Source: Corbicula japonica
Lineage: Eukaryota; Mollusca; Bivalvia; Venerida; Cyrenidae
NCBI GenBank assembly: GCA_038501625.1
Contig: JAZAYU010000037.1
Span: 3,720,001-3,784,000, forward strand
DNA: 64,000 nt
Direction: 5' to 3'
Of the stretch, positions 21,214 to 33,771 are shown in pieces. The notes under the pieces were generated by a model. The model had not been told where the DNA came from. It saw only the letters and a list, made by a program, of their open reading frames with translations, and made no database searches. The translations under genes and the position numbers were made by a program. The number at the start of each line of letters is the position of its first letter. Within the stretch, counting starts at the first letter, position 1.

Positions 21214-23640
21214 TATAGTTTCAAGTTTATTGGCATATCGGCAAAAATCATACCTTTGGCCATTTACAATAGACATATGGCAAAGACACATACGCATTTA
21301 CATCAAACAAATAAAGACATACACAATTCATTTATACAACATACATACATACATACTTTTTTTAGGAAACAGTCAACATAGCAAGGGTATCAGTGCGAAG
21401 AATGTTAGCATCTCTAATAAATTGGCAAATTTTAGAATTGTACACTTGGTTTTTGATGACATTAGATGTTTATATTTCTCTAATGTGGGCCACGCAGTGG
21501 CACCAAAATACTTTCTTCTAATCTCAGAATATTTTGTACAACATAACAAAAAGTGATATTCCGTTTCTATAGTATTTTGATTGCACATTTTGAAAATACG
21601 ATTTTCCCTATTTATATTGTTATAACGACCAACTTCAATTTCAAGCGAATGAGAGCTTAAACGCATACAGCTAAGTTGCTTTCTTAGTGAACAATTTTTG
21701 ATAAAAGAGAGATAATCTTCAAAAACAAAACTTGTCTTAAACTGTTTATAGTATACTAGTTTTTGCATACTATTAATAGTTTCAGACCATTTTTGTATAA
21801 ATTGATCTCTAATTCTTTGTCTAATAATAGGAAAATAATTAAAATTTGGATTGAAATTCTCTAACAAATGCGAAAAACCTAATCTGTCAATATAACTTTT
21901 CATAGCATTAGCCCAGTTGTTTGAGTTAAACTTTCCACTTAAGATTTGTTCATTATATATGCTATTTAAGGGCCAATTTTCGCTTTTCATTATTTTCAAC
22001 AAAAATTTTACTGCCTTTTCTTTACATAATACTTCCAAGTCCACCATAAACAGCAAAATTTGGTGTTTGTTGTTTAACACATAAAATATATTTACAAAAT
22101 CGTATATATAGTTTATCTATTTCTTGGAAATTATAAATACCGGACACTTCAGAACCATATAATAAAATTGGAACTATCATGCTGTCAAAAAGATAGTGTT
22201 TAGTTTTAATGTCAAAATCGATTCTATAAGTAATAAAAGATTATGGCATGCCTTTAAGGCTTGCTCTGATAAAGTGTTTACTGCGTATGATAAGTTACCT
22301 GTATAATAAAATTTCATGCCCAGATAAATGAAGGAGTCTACCATCTCAACTTTTTCACCATTAATAAAGACGTCATTATATATAGTATTCCTATTTCTTC
22401 TCTTCGAAAACGCAAACTTTTGTTTTATTGACGTTTATCTTTAATCCACATTTTTCTGAATACAAATATAAATTATCAAGTTGACTTTGTAAACTTGCAT
22501 GGTCTGTAGTAAAAAGATCAATGTCATCTGCAAATAGGATCAAATACATAGATCGCACATTCAAATAATTTGCATTTAGGCAGCTGATATCAATACAATT
22601 TGATATATCATTTACAAATAAAATAAATAAAAGGGGAGATAACTGTTCACCTTGCTTTACTCCCAGGGTTACATCGAAAAACTCAGACATTTTCACAGTA
22701 GATCCTAGCTTAATACATGCTTTAACATTTTTATAAATTGATTTAATCATATTGATCATTTTACAGCTTATGCCAGATTCAATCAATTTTACCCATAATG
22801 CATCTCTTATCACGGTATCGAAAGCCCTCTCGAAGTCGATAAAAATACACCATAGTTTTAGCTTTTTCGATATAACATTTTGATAATACTATGTAATATA
22901 AATATGGCATCAGCTGTAGAACGATCATCGCGAAAACCATACTGAGCTTCATTAAACACGTTATTACTTTCACACCATTTATTTATTCTATTTCTTAACA
23001 ATAATGAGAAAATTTTTGACATAATATTTACTATTGTTATACCTCTATAGTTTCCAGGATTATCGGTGTTACCTTTTTTGAAAATTGGAACAATTAAACC
23101 TTTACTCCATGCCTCTGGGTAAATACCTGAATCATATATATTATTAAATATTGTGCATAAATAAGGGCCTATAAATTCTTTTGTACCGATAAAAAATTCC
23201 GCTATGTTTCCATCCAGATCACTACTTTTATTTCTTTTTAAATTAGAGATCGTTTTAATTATTTCTTCTGTCGTAATAGGTGTACCTAACATATCAATTC
23301 GTAGAGTATAATCGCGCTGGTGCGTAAAAGACTCAGTATCATATTGTTTATGAGATGTATTTGAAACAGTTTCGAAATATTCTTTAAATTCATTTAGATT
23401 TATAATATAACTCGATTTATCTTTTTGATTTCCGAATTTTTTTTTATATATTTCCAAAAGTTACGGGGTGATTTTCTGCTCATAACCGATAATTTAACCT
23501 TTTCGCGGGCATTATGGTTGTTTCTTTTTTACGTTTAAGATTGATAAAGTTTTTTCTACTTAAAAAGAAATTAATTTTATTTTCATTTGATGGTTGAACT
23601 GTTAAGCCTGCTTCTAAGCTTTGTCTTCACTCTTGATAAG
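21214..23640 (-). mobile_element. LINE (non-LTR retrotransposon), 5'-truncated and disabled
   Basis: Minus strand, about 2.4 kb. Reverse-transcriptase blocks run in order. 23457-22858 has TPITTEEIIKTISNLK, GLIVPIFKKGNTDNPGNYRG and NEAQYGFRDDRSTADAIFIL. 22813-22391 has GVKQGEQLSPLLFILFVNDI, the catalytic FADD in LILFADDIDLF, and CGLKINVNKTKVCVFE. 22080-21373 is the C-terminal part, ending with a Cys/His motif around CNQNTIETEYHFLLCC. The blocks lie in different frames, so at least three frameshifts break the ORF. The endonuclease domain is missing (5' truncation near 23640). The 3' UTR ends near 21214 in GCCAATAAACTTGAAAC. Gene organisation and C-terminal motif fit APE-type LINEs; I do not assign a clade. 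Confidence 0.85.
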
Positions 23641-24446
23641 GTGGAAAAACCGGCCCACTCACAATCTGAAATTAAATTAATTTACGATACCAGTAAACAT
23701 ATAGACAGCTTCATATATATAAAAATAATATCATAATAGGTATTCAGTTAACACAAACAGGTATAATAAATTATATAGTGCACCCCTAGAACCTGGTTTA
23801 AACCCCCATTAGCAAATTATTTTGCCACTGACTGTTCCAAGGCGCTAACCCATGCGGTTCCCTCTTTTGTTAAACAATCAACAAACAAATCATTTATTTT
23901 CCTCTTCTTTTTTGCTGCAGGGGGAGGCGGTGTTTTATGAGTGTGGCGATTCCTTATATGCATATTTACCTTTTTATTATAGTACGATTTATTGGGACAA
24001 CCCTCGTAGCATGAAATTGAGTTATTTTATTTATTTAATGCAAGTCACAAGGCTAAGTAAATATATATACATGTATATATATATAAAAGACCATTGCCAA
24101 CTTCTTGCAACCAGGAGTAGACTTTCTTCCACTTAGGATCGACACCTGACTGGATCGAACTGGCTGTTTGAGGTAGCCGGCGTTGATTCAGTGTCTCGGC
24201 ATATTGGGGTACCGCGTCCGGCGTCGGAGTAATTTCACGACGTGAAGGGGTACTTGGCGTCGTCTGAGTCGCTCTTGAAGGGCTATCCGGAATGATCTAG
24301 ATCTCATTTCTAGAATTTTGAAGTTTAGAATGCCCGATGGAGTTGGCATCGGCCTCACAAGTCGTCGTTCTTTTGCGCATGCATACTTGAAAATGTGTCC
24401 GACGAAAATGAACTGATCGTTAAGTTCTAACTGCAACTTGCTAATA

Positions 24447-24465
24447 GATTTGTTTAAAACAAATC
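24447..24465. repeat. Perfect palindrome
   Basis: GATTTGTTT and its complement AAACAAATC, separated by a single A. A similar GATTTGTTTTAAATCG lies near 25015. Confidence 0.55.
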
Positions 24466-24886
24466 AATTATCGCGCAATTATTTTCATACATCATTACAG
24501 TACAATTTTCGAAGTGTTTGTCTTCTAATCACAGAACAAAGAATAACCAAATTATTACTCATGGTCGCATCTCATTAAAATCACTGAACATTATGTCAAA
24601 CACACCCGCTGTTAATTGAGAATATCAACAGTCGGCAGAGCCAAAATGCGATCAAACGACACCGACAGACTTGCGAATTCGGCTATCGGAGAGGCGGAGT
24701 TATCCAGCTGTTAGTAAAGAAATCGATTGTGATTGGTCAAATCGCCCATTGCTTAACCTTGAATGAGGTGTGTATTGAAAAGCGACCTGTGTTTACAATG
24801 CAAGAAACAGAAAATTATGACATGTCGATTTTGAATAAACGGATGTCTTCGAATATAACGCTTGTTGGAAATAGATTAAAGCTTGT

Positions 24887-24914
24887 TAACGGTTGTCGGG
24901 CGCGACAACCGTTA
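24887..24914. repeat. Perfect 12-bp stem with a GGCG loop
   Basis: TAACGGTTGTCG and CGACAACCGTTA are separated by four bases. GC content is above background. No flanking gene explains it; it could be the tip of a decayed fold-back element. Confidence 0.6.
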
Positions 24915-25575
24915 TGATAGCTGGGGAGAACACTGCCGAGCAAAATCTCGATCCACAACTACTCCAACCTAACCAAAATGGCAACCCACTCTATCTCCCG
25001 CTCGCCACGTGACTGATTTGTTTTAAATCGTTCTTTTAATATCCTTTCATAGTTGTTCGAACAACAACATTACATTGTTTCCTTGTTTTTATTTGTCGCA
25101 TTTCCTTACAAGACATCTTCGTCGAGATCACGAAACAACGATGCGAGATCGCGGAAACATGAGCACTGTGTTGTGTAGTATCCTCTAACACAATTTTTAA
25201 ATATCCGGGTCTCATCTATACAGAATACTTACTTTTGCATGCTTTAATATGCAATTGTAAATCGCAGATTTTGTCTGAAAGATAATATGAAAGTGTCGTG
25301 TTACATTTCACAGCGCAAACAAAGGTATTGAAATATGAAAAAAATAATTTAAACTGTAGAAGAATTGTAAACAAAGAATGAAACATGTAACATTCTTACA
25401 CTATCAATGTATGAGTAAATTTACATTTAAGGATGGACACGTTGGTGACGTTAGAAGGCGAAAATGGACTATCTCTTAGATTTCAATGAAATTTATACCA
25501 AAGATAGTTCAAATCATTCAATTTCTGGAAATTATATTTTTAATGTCGGTTAATGGCATCTTCAGAGGATAACAA

Positions 25576-25589
25576 GCGCCACCTGGCGG
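25576..25589 (-). promoter_or_regulatory. CTCF-like site in left arm, member 1
   Basis: The complement reads CCGCCAGGTGGCGC, one mismatch from the general CTCF core CCASYAGRKGGCRS. Sequence match only; binding is not shown. Confidence 0.45.
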
Positions 25590-26002
25590 TAACTTTTTTT
25601 TATATGATTTTTGCCGTTAACGGCTTGTAAACAAATCCAAAAACAATTTTTCTTGTTGTTTTATATACATAATTACAATAAAATATAAATCTAACAGAAT
25701 GATTATAATAAAAATGGATAATCTTGCTTTGTTTTCGTTTAATTGAATCTAAAAGGCATTGAGTACGTTGCTTTTTTGCACGATAAAATAACGACGATTC
25801 CAGTGATTTAACGCACTATAACTTTTTAAAATGGACGGTGACATATAGATTTTTTGGAATGTATGAAATGCTGAAATATTTCTGAAGAAAATAAGTAAAA
25901 AATAAAAAAGGGGTCATCCAGGCAGATTTTATGCAAATTTTGATTTAAAAAAGAATTAAGCGTGAAATTTTGGGACAACGTCGCATGTGAATTTTGATAT
26001 GA

Positions 26003-27283
26003 ACTTCACCCTGGCTAACCTGGTACGCTTCGCGAACGGCACTACGCCGCGATCACGGCATTTGCAACGCTTTTAACCGGCAAAACCGGTGTCAATGTAG
26101 GAGATTTTGTGGGGTAAAGTAAGAATATCGCATTGTTTTTGGTAAGATATTTAAATAATTCTCGAACCAATAGGCCTGTACGGCTGTCAATTCATGACTA
26201 TTTATGATTCTAGTCTTATCTGTGTCCAGAATACAGTAGTTTGCTCAATCATTGGTGAAAATGGACCGCTTTGTGCTGCAAAAGTTGTAAATTTCCTGTT
26301 CAAACGTATTTTTCTTGCTCTAAACTGAAGTCTAGTAAAGAATTATGACTGAATAAACATTGTATGCATTGGAGGACACTGCAGTGTTACATTTGAGTGT
26401 GTTTTATTTATATTTAACTTAAATCTTTCCAAAAAATGAGAGGCCACGCACCGTACACCGGCACTTGATTTTTGCTACGCTGCGTATCACCGCATTTTAT
26501 TCGATGCTGGTATAAAACTATACTTTGGTTGTCAAAATCTTTTCACTGTTTCTTCTTTCTAGCCAAAATCCCCATAAAAACTAAATATTGATGCACAAAA
26601 ATGGGGTTTGAGCACCCAAAATAACACCCTTTGAATCCGCTCCTGCTTGTTGATGGACGAATGTTTAAGTATATTAAATTCTGTTTTGCAATGTACATCA
26701 ACACAACAAACTACAACTATATCAAATGTGAAGAAACGGTTTAATATTTAGACAACTAACGTATATTTTAATACCAGCATCGTATAAAATGCCGTGATAC
26801 GCAGCGTAGCAAAAATCAAGTGCCGGTGAACGATGCGTGGCCTCTAATTTTTTTGCAAAAAGCAAGTAAAACATAGATAAAACACACTCAAATTTTACAC
26901 TGCAGTGTCCTCCAGTGCAAACAATTTTTATGCAGTCATTATTATTCACCAGACTTCAGTTTAGATCAAGAAAAATACGTTTGAACAGGAAATTTTCAAC
27001 GTTTGCAGCACAGAGAGGTCCATTTTCACGAATGATTGAGCAAACTACTGTATTCTGGACACAGATAAGACACTAGAATCATAAATAGTCATGATTTGAC
27101 AGCCGTACAGGCCTATTGGTTCGAGTATTATTTAAATATCTAACCAAAAACTCTGCGATTTTCTTACCTTACCCCACAAAATCTCCTACATTGACACCGG
27201 TTATGCCGGTTAAAAGCGTTGCAGATGCCGTGATCGCGGCGTAGTGCCGTTCGCGAAGCATACCAGGTTAGCCAGGGTGACTT
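26003..27283. mobile_element. Fold-back element nested in member 1, with ACTT duplication
   Basis: Element 26007-27279 has ends CACCCTGGCTAACCTGG and its mirror, flanked by ACTT at 26003-26006 and 27280-27283. The arms are about 510 bp (26007-26519 and 26766-27279) around a spacer of about 250 bp. Arm sequence is diverged by scattered substitutions, and no ORF is credible. The same position in member 3 (57839-57848) has no insert. Confidence 0.85.
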
Positions 27284-28085
27284 CGTAAGTACAAAATGAC
27301 GTCGCAAATTGTGCTAACATCTTTCTCATAATTTTCGTTTCATTTTGTTATAATTGATAAAAATCGTAGATTCAGTGGCAAATCCAGGATCTGATGTGAG
27401 TGGTGAAGTATTTTAATGAAACGAAAATTTAACAATAAAACAGTAAAATGTACGCATATTAAAAATTACATCTTTAAACAGATTTTTTCGGTCTATCTAG
27501 AGAGCATCTAGCTTGTTTAATACTTAAATAGTACATGATTTAATATAATTTTTATAATTTTTCATTAATATGAGATTAGATTATCTAAACCTATTTTAGA
27601 ATTTGAATCCCCGACTGAATCTTCAACTGTACACCCGTTGTAACAATAAAACAAAAAGGGAGATAACAAATAGTCTTCTTTAAATTGGTTTTATCCTGAT
27701 TTCTCATTTATTTTAAAAAGTAATTAAGCATAGTTTATTACTTTGTATAAAAGTTATTAATTTTCGTAAAACAACGACAGAAAATTAGACTATTGTCTTG
27801 AATGTATTATATTATTTTATTACTATATAATAAGTGCAACATTTTGGTTGATGTATACCGGTATGTGTTTGTTTTCTATGGTATGATAACATTGGTTGAT
27901 CACTTTCAGCCTATGTTTTCGCAGTTCATGTTTCAATGATACCGAAACAATGCACGTTATAACCGTGTTTATCTGCGATCTACTACTATCGACTATGGTA
28001 ATGCTAATAGCTCACATGTATGCAATTAGGGTTTAAGATGATGTCTGGTTTACAGGATATTCTATGTTACCATAGCTTTGTCATG

Positions 28086-28316
28086 CTAGCAAATGCCACA
28101 ATTACGGTAAATGTAAAGCATCACTGTCAGGACGGTTATAGTCAATAAACCGCCATGCTTATGAAGTGCAGCCTTGTCCGCCAATGCATTGAAATATCGG
28201 CCCAAAACCATCACTGAACCCCGTTCCCAGCGATCTTTCTGCATGACATTACAGCTGAAACGCACTCTATTGTTCTTATGTTGACGTCCTGATATGGCGT
28301 AGTAAAGTGAACACAT
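28086..28316 (-). pseudogene. Small ORF shared with member 2, unidentified
   Basis: A 76-codon minus-strand ORF containing RWERGSVMVLGRYFNALADK and ALHKHGG. The matching region of member 2 (about 55770-55610) reads RRERGSAKVLGRHFGALADK and TLHMHGG in one frame, with a stop after HGG. Both could be relics of an exon of the ancestral element. I do not recognise the family. Confidence 0.35.
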
Positions 28317-29340
28317 TTTAAATCTGAGAGTGGAAAGTTCATTGCACTGTTTTCAATTTCAAATCGTCAGCTTTATGAGATATGAGACTAGTCTTCATTC
28401 TCAGTGTTGTACTGATGCGCTGGGCCCAGTTTTCCATTGTTTGTTGTTTTTCTGTTATCACTCAGTCTGTATATAATTATGTACATTATTAATGTTAACT
28501 TACGGCAATTGAAATGGCCGATATGTTTGATAGGTCGCCATGCCTGAAACATTCCAATAGCTCAAGATCTTACTTTTTTAATAGTTTTGTTTTTCGTTTA
28601 AATAAACTACAGCAATTTGTTTAAAAATTTGGGTCCAAGTGCACTGTATCAATGCTTATCAAAAGTGTGAATCAAATACTAGTATTAAGCGAAAATGATC
28701 GAGCTACCTCTAACAACAATGTGCTTTGATCGTATTCTGTGCAAAAACAAGTTTTGAAAAAGTTGCGCTTCTTTTGCCTCTGAGTATAGCAGCAGTGGGT
28801 TAGATTCTGTCTTACGAATCATTCAAAATGGTTGTTATTTTAATATCATTTGAAAGAAATGGTATAGAACGGTTGTTGAAACTGTTTTCTTCTTGCGCAA
28901 AATGACAAGTCGCGCCCGGTTCCAAACTTTATATATTAAAAAAGAACCGGGTGTTTTCGATACTTACAAATATTTATAATAGAGAAGATAGCGTATAGCA
29001 GGATTTTCACCTAGGAAAAGGGAATTGTGATTTTTAACGTTTCATTGGCAACTATAATAACTGTGCAATGTATTGTGGAATAAAGGTCATTTACGTCAAA
29101 ATGGTTGGGTAACGACTGTACTTAAGGTAAAACGAATTGTAATAAAGTTTTTCAGGATCGCCAATTGTCGTTATAAAAATTATGCCGGGATTATTTTTAA
29201 TGCCGCATAATTGTTTCCCCAGTCAAGCGAAAACATTCTTATGTAATAAAATATAGGTTTATATAAAAGTGTTTGATTTCTTTTTACACTGCTACTTTAA
29301 TAAAAAGAAAGTATCACAACGTGCCATGATGTATTATATA

Positions 29341-29478
29341 GTTATTTGGTTTCTTGACAGGGAATGTGAGGATATATTGCCGGTCTAGGTATCATATTAC
29401 CCGAGCCGCAGGCGAGGGATAATATGACACCCAGACCGGCAATATATCCTCACATACCCTTTCAAGGAACCAAATAAT
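29341..29478. repeat. 62-bp-stem hairpin
   Basis: The arms differ at only a few positions and share GTGAGGATATATTGCCGGTC and its complement. The 13-base loop GAGCCGCAGGCGA is GC-rich. The same structure is at 57864-58001. Confidence 0.85.
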
Positions 29479-29543
29479 TGTTTTATTATACTGCAAAGAC
29501 CTTTTCAGACAAAATTAATTAGAAAACATCGATTTTTCATTTA

Positions 29544-30104
29544 TACTCAGCAAAAATAAAAAGTACCCACTTTTCTACCTGTGATTTTGTAAAACTAGAA
29601 AAATAAAATAGAAAATATCTTCTTTGAACAGATCTGCATTTCTGTAATCATTACAAAGAAATAAAATGTTCTTAAAATCTGCAGTCACGACTAAGTTATC
29701 TTTCCCTTTGCTATTATTGGGGTTTAAGGAAGAAGTAAGTGATTCTAAACAATATTCACATTTGTTGGAATTAAATCAATTTTTCCAGTTCTTGATGTCA
29801 ATAAAATCACAAAAAATCATTAATAAAACAACTCGTCCTCTATAAAAAAAACGCTAGAAATCCCAAACATTTCCTATTACCTCCCTTTGAATTGAATATA
29901 TAGGGGTTTTTAATCCATCATTAATTGTTGTCTGATGGGCATTTGCTCAGGTGTAGGTGTGGAAGATTATGTTCACGAACAATTAAACTTAAAAACAACT
30001 GAGATTAATTAATAAAACACCTTTTGAAGTGTTCGTAATTAAATGAAAATATGTGAATGAGAATATAAGCATAAACAGTGGGTACTTTCTATTTTTGCTG
30101 AGTA
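29544..30104. mobile_element. TA-flanked MITE, 561 bp
   Basis: The ends are TACTCAGCAAAAATA and the mirror TTTTTGCTGAGTA, flanked by TA at 29542 and 30105. The uninterrupted sequence in member 3 (catttatttcgc near 58063-58074) shows the exact empty site with one TA. End sequence and TA duplication fit a Tc1/mariner-type non-autonomous element. Confidence 0.85.
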
Positions 30105-30968
30105 TATTTCGCTTATTTAATGCCGAACGGCTTGATTCCCCTCTGAGAACCTCAATAATTACATGTCTGACGTCATTAATTTATCTGCATGACGTCACTT
30201 CTATAGAAATTGAATGGACAATCGATTTGGTATTGATTTACAAAATTTTAGAATAATCTGATCGTTTTCAACGTTAAAAAATAGCATATATATTTTCTGT
30301 AACAATTTTAGTAATCCCTAAGCATGCCGCTTTATAATTTACGAGATCGGCTTCAAATTATGCATTTTTACGGAAAATCAAAACAAAATGGCGGACGACA
30401 ACAAAAGGTTGGAGGCCAGAGGGGGAAATTCAGGCACGTGCGTTCATATCTACGGCCGATCCGTATATACGGATATACATCAACGGCAAATTATCCAATC
30501 AAATTCAAGCAATTTTCTTTGCAGTATAATAAGATGTTTTTCGCGTTTTACGTTGATGTCTGAGTCGAAATTATCAAGCGACGTTACCGAAAAAATATAC
30601 GTCAGTTTCTTTATTTCAATCAAAAATTGCAAAAAAATCTGCCGGGATGACCCCTTTTTATTTTTTACTTATTTTCTTCTGAAATATTTCAGCATTCCAT
30701 ACATTCCAAAAATTCAGTATGTCACCGTCCATTTTAAAAAATTATAGTGCGTTAAATCGCTGAAATCGTCGTTATTTTATCGTGCAAAAAGCAACGTACT
30801 CAATGTCTTTTAGATTCAATTAAACGAAAACAAAGCAAGATTATCCATTTTTATTATAATCATTCTGTTAGATTTATATTTTATTGTAATTATGTATATA
30901 AAACAACAAGAAAAATTGTTTTTGGATTTGTTTACAAGCCGTTAACGGCAAAAATTACATAAAAGTAA

Positions 30969-30982
30969 CCGCCAGGTGGCGC
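30969..30982 (+). promoter_or_regulatory. CTCF-like site in right arm, member 1
   Basis: CCGCCAGGTGGCGC, in the opposite orientation to the site at 25576, so the two point outward from the element. Confidence 0.45.
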
Positions 30983-31949
30983 TTGTTATCCTCTGAAGAC
31001 GCCATAAACCGACATTTAAAATATAATTTCAAAAAAGTGAATGATTTGGACTATCTTTGGTAAAAATTGCATTGAAATCTAAGAGATAGTCCATTTTCGC
31101 CCTTCTAACGTCAATAACGTGATCATCTACCTTAAATAGAAAGTTGTTTTAGCGTTACTCACGCAACAAATTTCTCTCACACCAGATCATGACATGTACT
31201 AATTAGACTAAAATTTCTGCGAAATTCGCTCTTTTTTCAGTCTATTATGAGTATTTCATATTGGTACAATTAATAAAAACCACAATTACATGTAATTCTT
31301 GCTACTTAATTGATACAGTTTTTGAAACAATAACTACCTAATTGGCAAAGGACGACACTTTCAAAAGCGTTCTTATGTATAACGGTTGGCTGCCATTACG
31401 TGAATATGTATCTTAGACCATAATAGTTATAGTAATTTACTAATGTATTTATCACCGCCAAATACAGATTCGCTTAACCCGGATGTTAAGAGGCTTTGGG
31501 TTAGTTCTTAGTTGATGCCTTCGGAAAAGAACGAAATAAGGTTATTTCGGGAGATCATTAAGATAAATGGGTCATTTATCTTGTCAGTAGGGCTGGTGGT
31601 ATTGTTTCATAAAGATAACAGTTTCCGAAACGTCACAAAAATCGAGATCGCGCATGAAGTGGTCTCTTCGTCTTGCTAAATATAGCTCCATTATATTTAG
31701 CTTCTTAAAAGTTCGTTAACTATAATTTAACAGTATCATTGAAAACCCGTCTATAAGAAATAATTCGATCGGACTTTTTGTGTTCGGTTAGAGAGTTTAT
31801 ATATTGGAGTCTATAAGGATATGATTTTTCAATAGTATATTCTTACTTAAGTTTAGGGCTGGGGCTTTAAGAGATGAATTTAAAACACCTTGATAGTATT
31901 TTAAATAGTCTAATTACACTGATAGTAGTAAAAGGTAGAGGTAGGAAGT

Positions 31950-32120
31950 ACGATTTAGGTCGGATTTCGGTCGGATTCTGGTCAGAATGTGGTTGTATTT
32001 TGGTCGGAACCCCACGTCAATCCGACGTTGGGAAATGACGTCTAAAAAACTTTCTCTTCCAACCAAAATCCAACGTTGTTCCGACGTCGAGGTCTGACGT
32101 CAATCCAATGTCGACGTCAA
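31950..32120. repeat. GACGTC/TCGGATT-rich repeat block
   Basis: Inverted and direct copies of GACGT, TCCGACGT and TTTTGGTCGGA cluster here, at 62000-62165, and at 52650-52712 plus 57058-57125, where member 2 of the TTAA family has inserted into such a block. This resembles the subterminal array of a DNA transposon. Confidence 0.5.
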
Positions 32121-32407
32121 ATGTTTCCTTGGAAGGTATACACTTGACTGTTTCACTGCGCATGTCTGTACTTCACTATTAAAATATGAGGCCACCAACT
32201 TCACAAATCTGTATGAAGTTATAGTCTAGTACCAGCTTACACCTAATTTAATGTAAAATTCTGATTTTATCCGTAATTGTCACGACCGTAATGTCCCGAA
32301 ATCAGAGCGTCAACCTGTCTAAGCGTCTAGATCAAGACCAAGGAAACCCCGCTTTTTTCCTAGATGCTATTTGAAACGATTTGAAAAGCTGCTGTTTAAT
32401 AATCCAA

Positions 32408-32527
32408 TTTTATGTTTTCTTTCAGTTCCTTCAGCCAAACATAAATTATTTATTGTCTTCCCGTTAATGTCTTAATAAATAAAGACAACAACAACTACAT
32501 AGGAGTGACCATTACTGGACAGCGCGT
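32408..32527 (-). repeat. Split direct repeat B2
   Basis: Matches 33039-33157 with about one or two differences. It forms the distal end of the element. Confidence 0.85.
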
Positions 32528-32890
32528 TTATTCAATAAATGCTTATATTATCTCAAACACATGGTAGTTTCATGACAAAAAAAAATAACCACGAATAATG
32601 AGTGGTAACTGTGTCCATGCACTTATACATATTCAAACGAAAAAATATTTATATCGCTATGGCGATAATAGTTCATGAAACCGTCACATACACACTGCAC
32701 ACCCTCGCGTTAGTACTGCCACACTTGAAACAATAGAAAATTGTTCATCTGAAAAAGATACACATATATTAACATGTGATCAACAGAAAATATAGTCAAA
32801 GTAATAACGATATTTGAAACGTCTTAATTCTAAATGAGCCCACGCAACGAGCGAAAACGAGAAAATACGAACAAGGGTCGGGTGGGTGGG

Positions 32891-33038
32891 AGTAGATGTT
32901 AACTAGCGTCCAGTATTGCGTCGAATGACCAATACACCTGTAGCACGGGTTTTTCTATCACGGTCAGTGCATGGTTCACTGACCGTAACCATATAAGGAA
33001 ATATCGGTAAATGAAATTATCGAACAAAAATAAATATA
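32891..33038 (-). repeat. Split direct repeat A2
   Basis: 148 bp, nearly identical to 35098-35245; it abuts B1 at 33039 directly. It contains the palindrome-like GGTCAGTGCATGGTTCACTG. Confidence 0.85.
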
Positions 33039-33157
33039 TTTATGTTTTCCTTCAGTTCCTTCAGCCAAACATAAATTATTTATTGTCTTCCCGTTAATGT
33101 CTTAATAAATAAAGACAACAACAACTACATAGGAGTGACCATTACTGGACAGCGCGT
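33039..33157 (-). repeat. Split direct repeat B1
   Basis: It lies just after the recombinase ORF on the minus strand and is joined to A2. Confidence 0.85.
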
Positions 33158-33177
33158 CGAAGAAAAAGAGCGGGCAT

Positions 33178-33620
33178 TTAGTTACTCATTTTTAAAGAAA
33201 TTGACTTCTTGGAATTTTCATTTTCATGTATATATCTGTCTTTAAATATTTCCAAACTCCAGCGACCATGTTTCTGTATTAATCTGTCGCTAACGCCATT
33301 ATTCGCTGCGGTAGTAGCCCCACCCGACCGGTAAGAATGTAACCCGTACTTGCTGCTGTCAAAACCTAAGTATGACAGTTTACTTGCAAATATCTCTCTA
33401 GCCCTAGAATAGGAAATACTTTTCCCTTTTCTTAACATGTGCGAACCAGTTTTCTTGGAAAAATATATATTTCTAAACAAAAAAAATCATCAGAACTATC
33501 AGGTATATTTGCAGCCGTTAGATAGTTTACTAAACAACGAACGGGACAATATTCAGTTCCTGTTTTAACTACGCACACGGAAGACCCGGTGCAAAATTGA
33601 TCCGTCTTAGAGGATCTCAA
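33178..33620 (-). pseudogene. Tyrosine recombinase of the Ngaro/PAT-like element
   Basis: Two overlapping minus-strand ORFs (33620-33432 and 33480-33178) form one catalytic domain broken by a frameshift near 33440-33480. The first has the beta-sheet region RSSKTDQFCTGSSVCVV. The second has the box II residues HSYRSGGATTAA (His and Arg), KHGRWS and the probable nucleophile Tyr in KDRYI. The N-terminal part with the first catalytic Arg is not clear. The enzyme would integrate circular cDNA without target duplication. Confidence 0.8.
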
Positions 33621-33771
33621 TTTTATTTCGATTCAATCTTGCTTAAATACAATATCTGATCTCTGAAAAATGTATAAACAAAGAAAATACTTAAAATACA
33701 GCCTTAAAAATATTTCAAAGAAGATAAAGAAAATGACTTATCAGATTACTTTACAAAGCAAAAGTAGCTTT

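Larger units (their letters stand above)
23641..25426. other. Unassigned region with short palindromes
   Basis: Less AT-rich than its surroundings between 24130 and 25030. It includes the repeat-end motif GAGTGTGGCGATTCCTTA near 23937, an AT microsatellite near 24058-24086, a palindrome at 24447-24465 and a hairpin at 24887-24914. CGATGCGAGATCGCG near 25140 recurs in the tandem array at 41.7-42.0 kb. The 82-codon minus ORF (24436-24188) has no domain I know. Confidence 0.45.
29335..30532. mobile_element. Hairpin element (about 635 bp), copy in member 1
   Basis: Relative to member 3 (59515-59525), this block is inserted between 'catgatgta' and 'gatgttttt'. One end is a near-perfect hairpin (29341-29402 pairing with 29416-29478, loop GAGCCGCAGGCGA). 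Beyond it, the 17-bp inverted repeat TTATTATACTGCAAAGA brackets 29483-30532 exactly. Subtracting the 561-bp TA MITE it hosts leaves about 635 bp, equal to the other copy at 57857-58492. No coding potential. Confidence 0.75.
25431..31131. mobile_element. Long-TIR TTAA element, member 1 (5.7 kb with nested inserts)
   Basis: Flanked by TTAA at 25427-25430 and 31132-31135. Inverted arms of about 580 bp: left 25431-26008, right about 30550-31131. The family end is GGTAGATGGACACGTTGGTG; here the left end lacks three of these bases. Each arm contains a CTCF-like site. Nested inside are a fold-back element at 26007-27279, a hairpin element at about 29335-30532, and within the latter a TA MITE at 29544-30104. 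No transposase is visible. Related members are 52716-57050 and 57315-60117. Confidence 0.85.

Noticed and set aside
24887..24914. Hairpin considered as a bacterial-type terminator
   Set aside because: The DNA is eukaryotic (introns, LINE, polyadenylation signals) and no U-tract follows; kept only as a palindrome.
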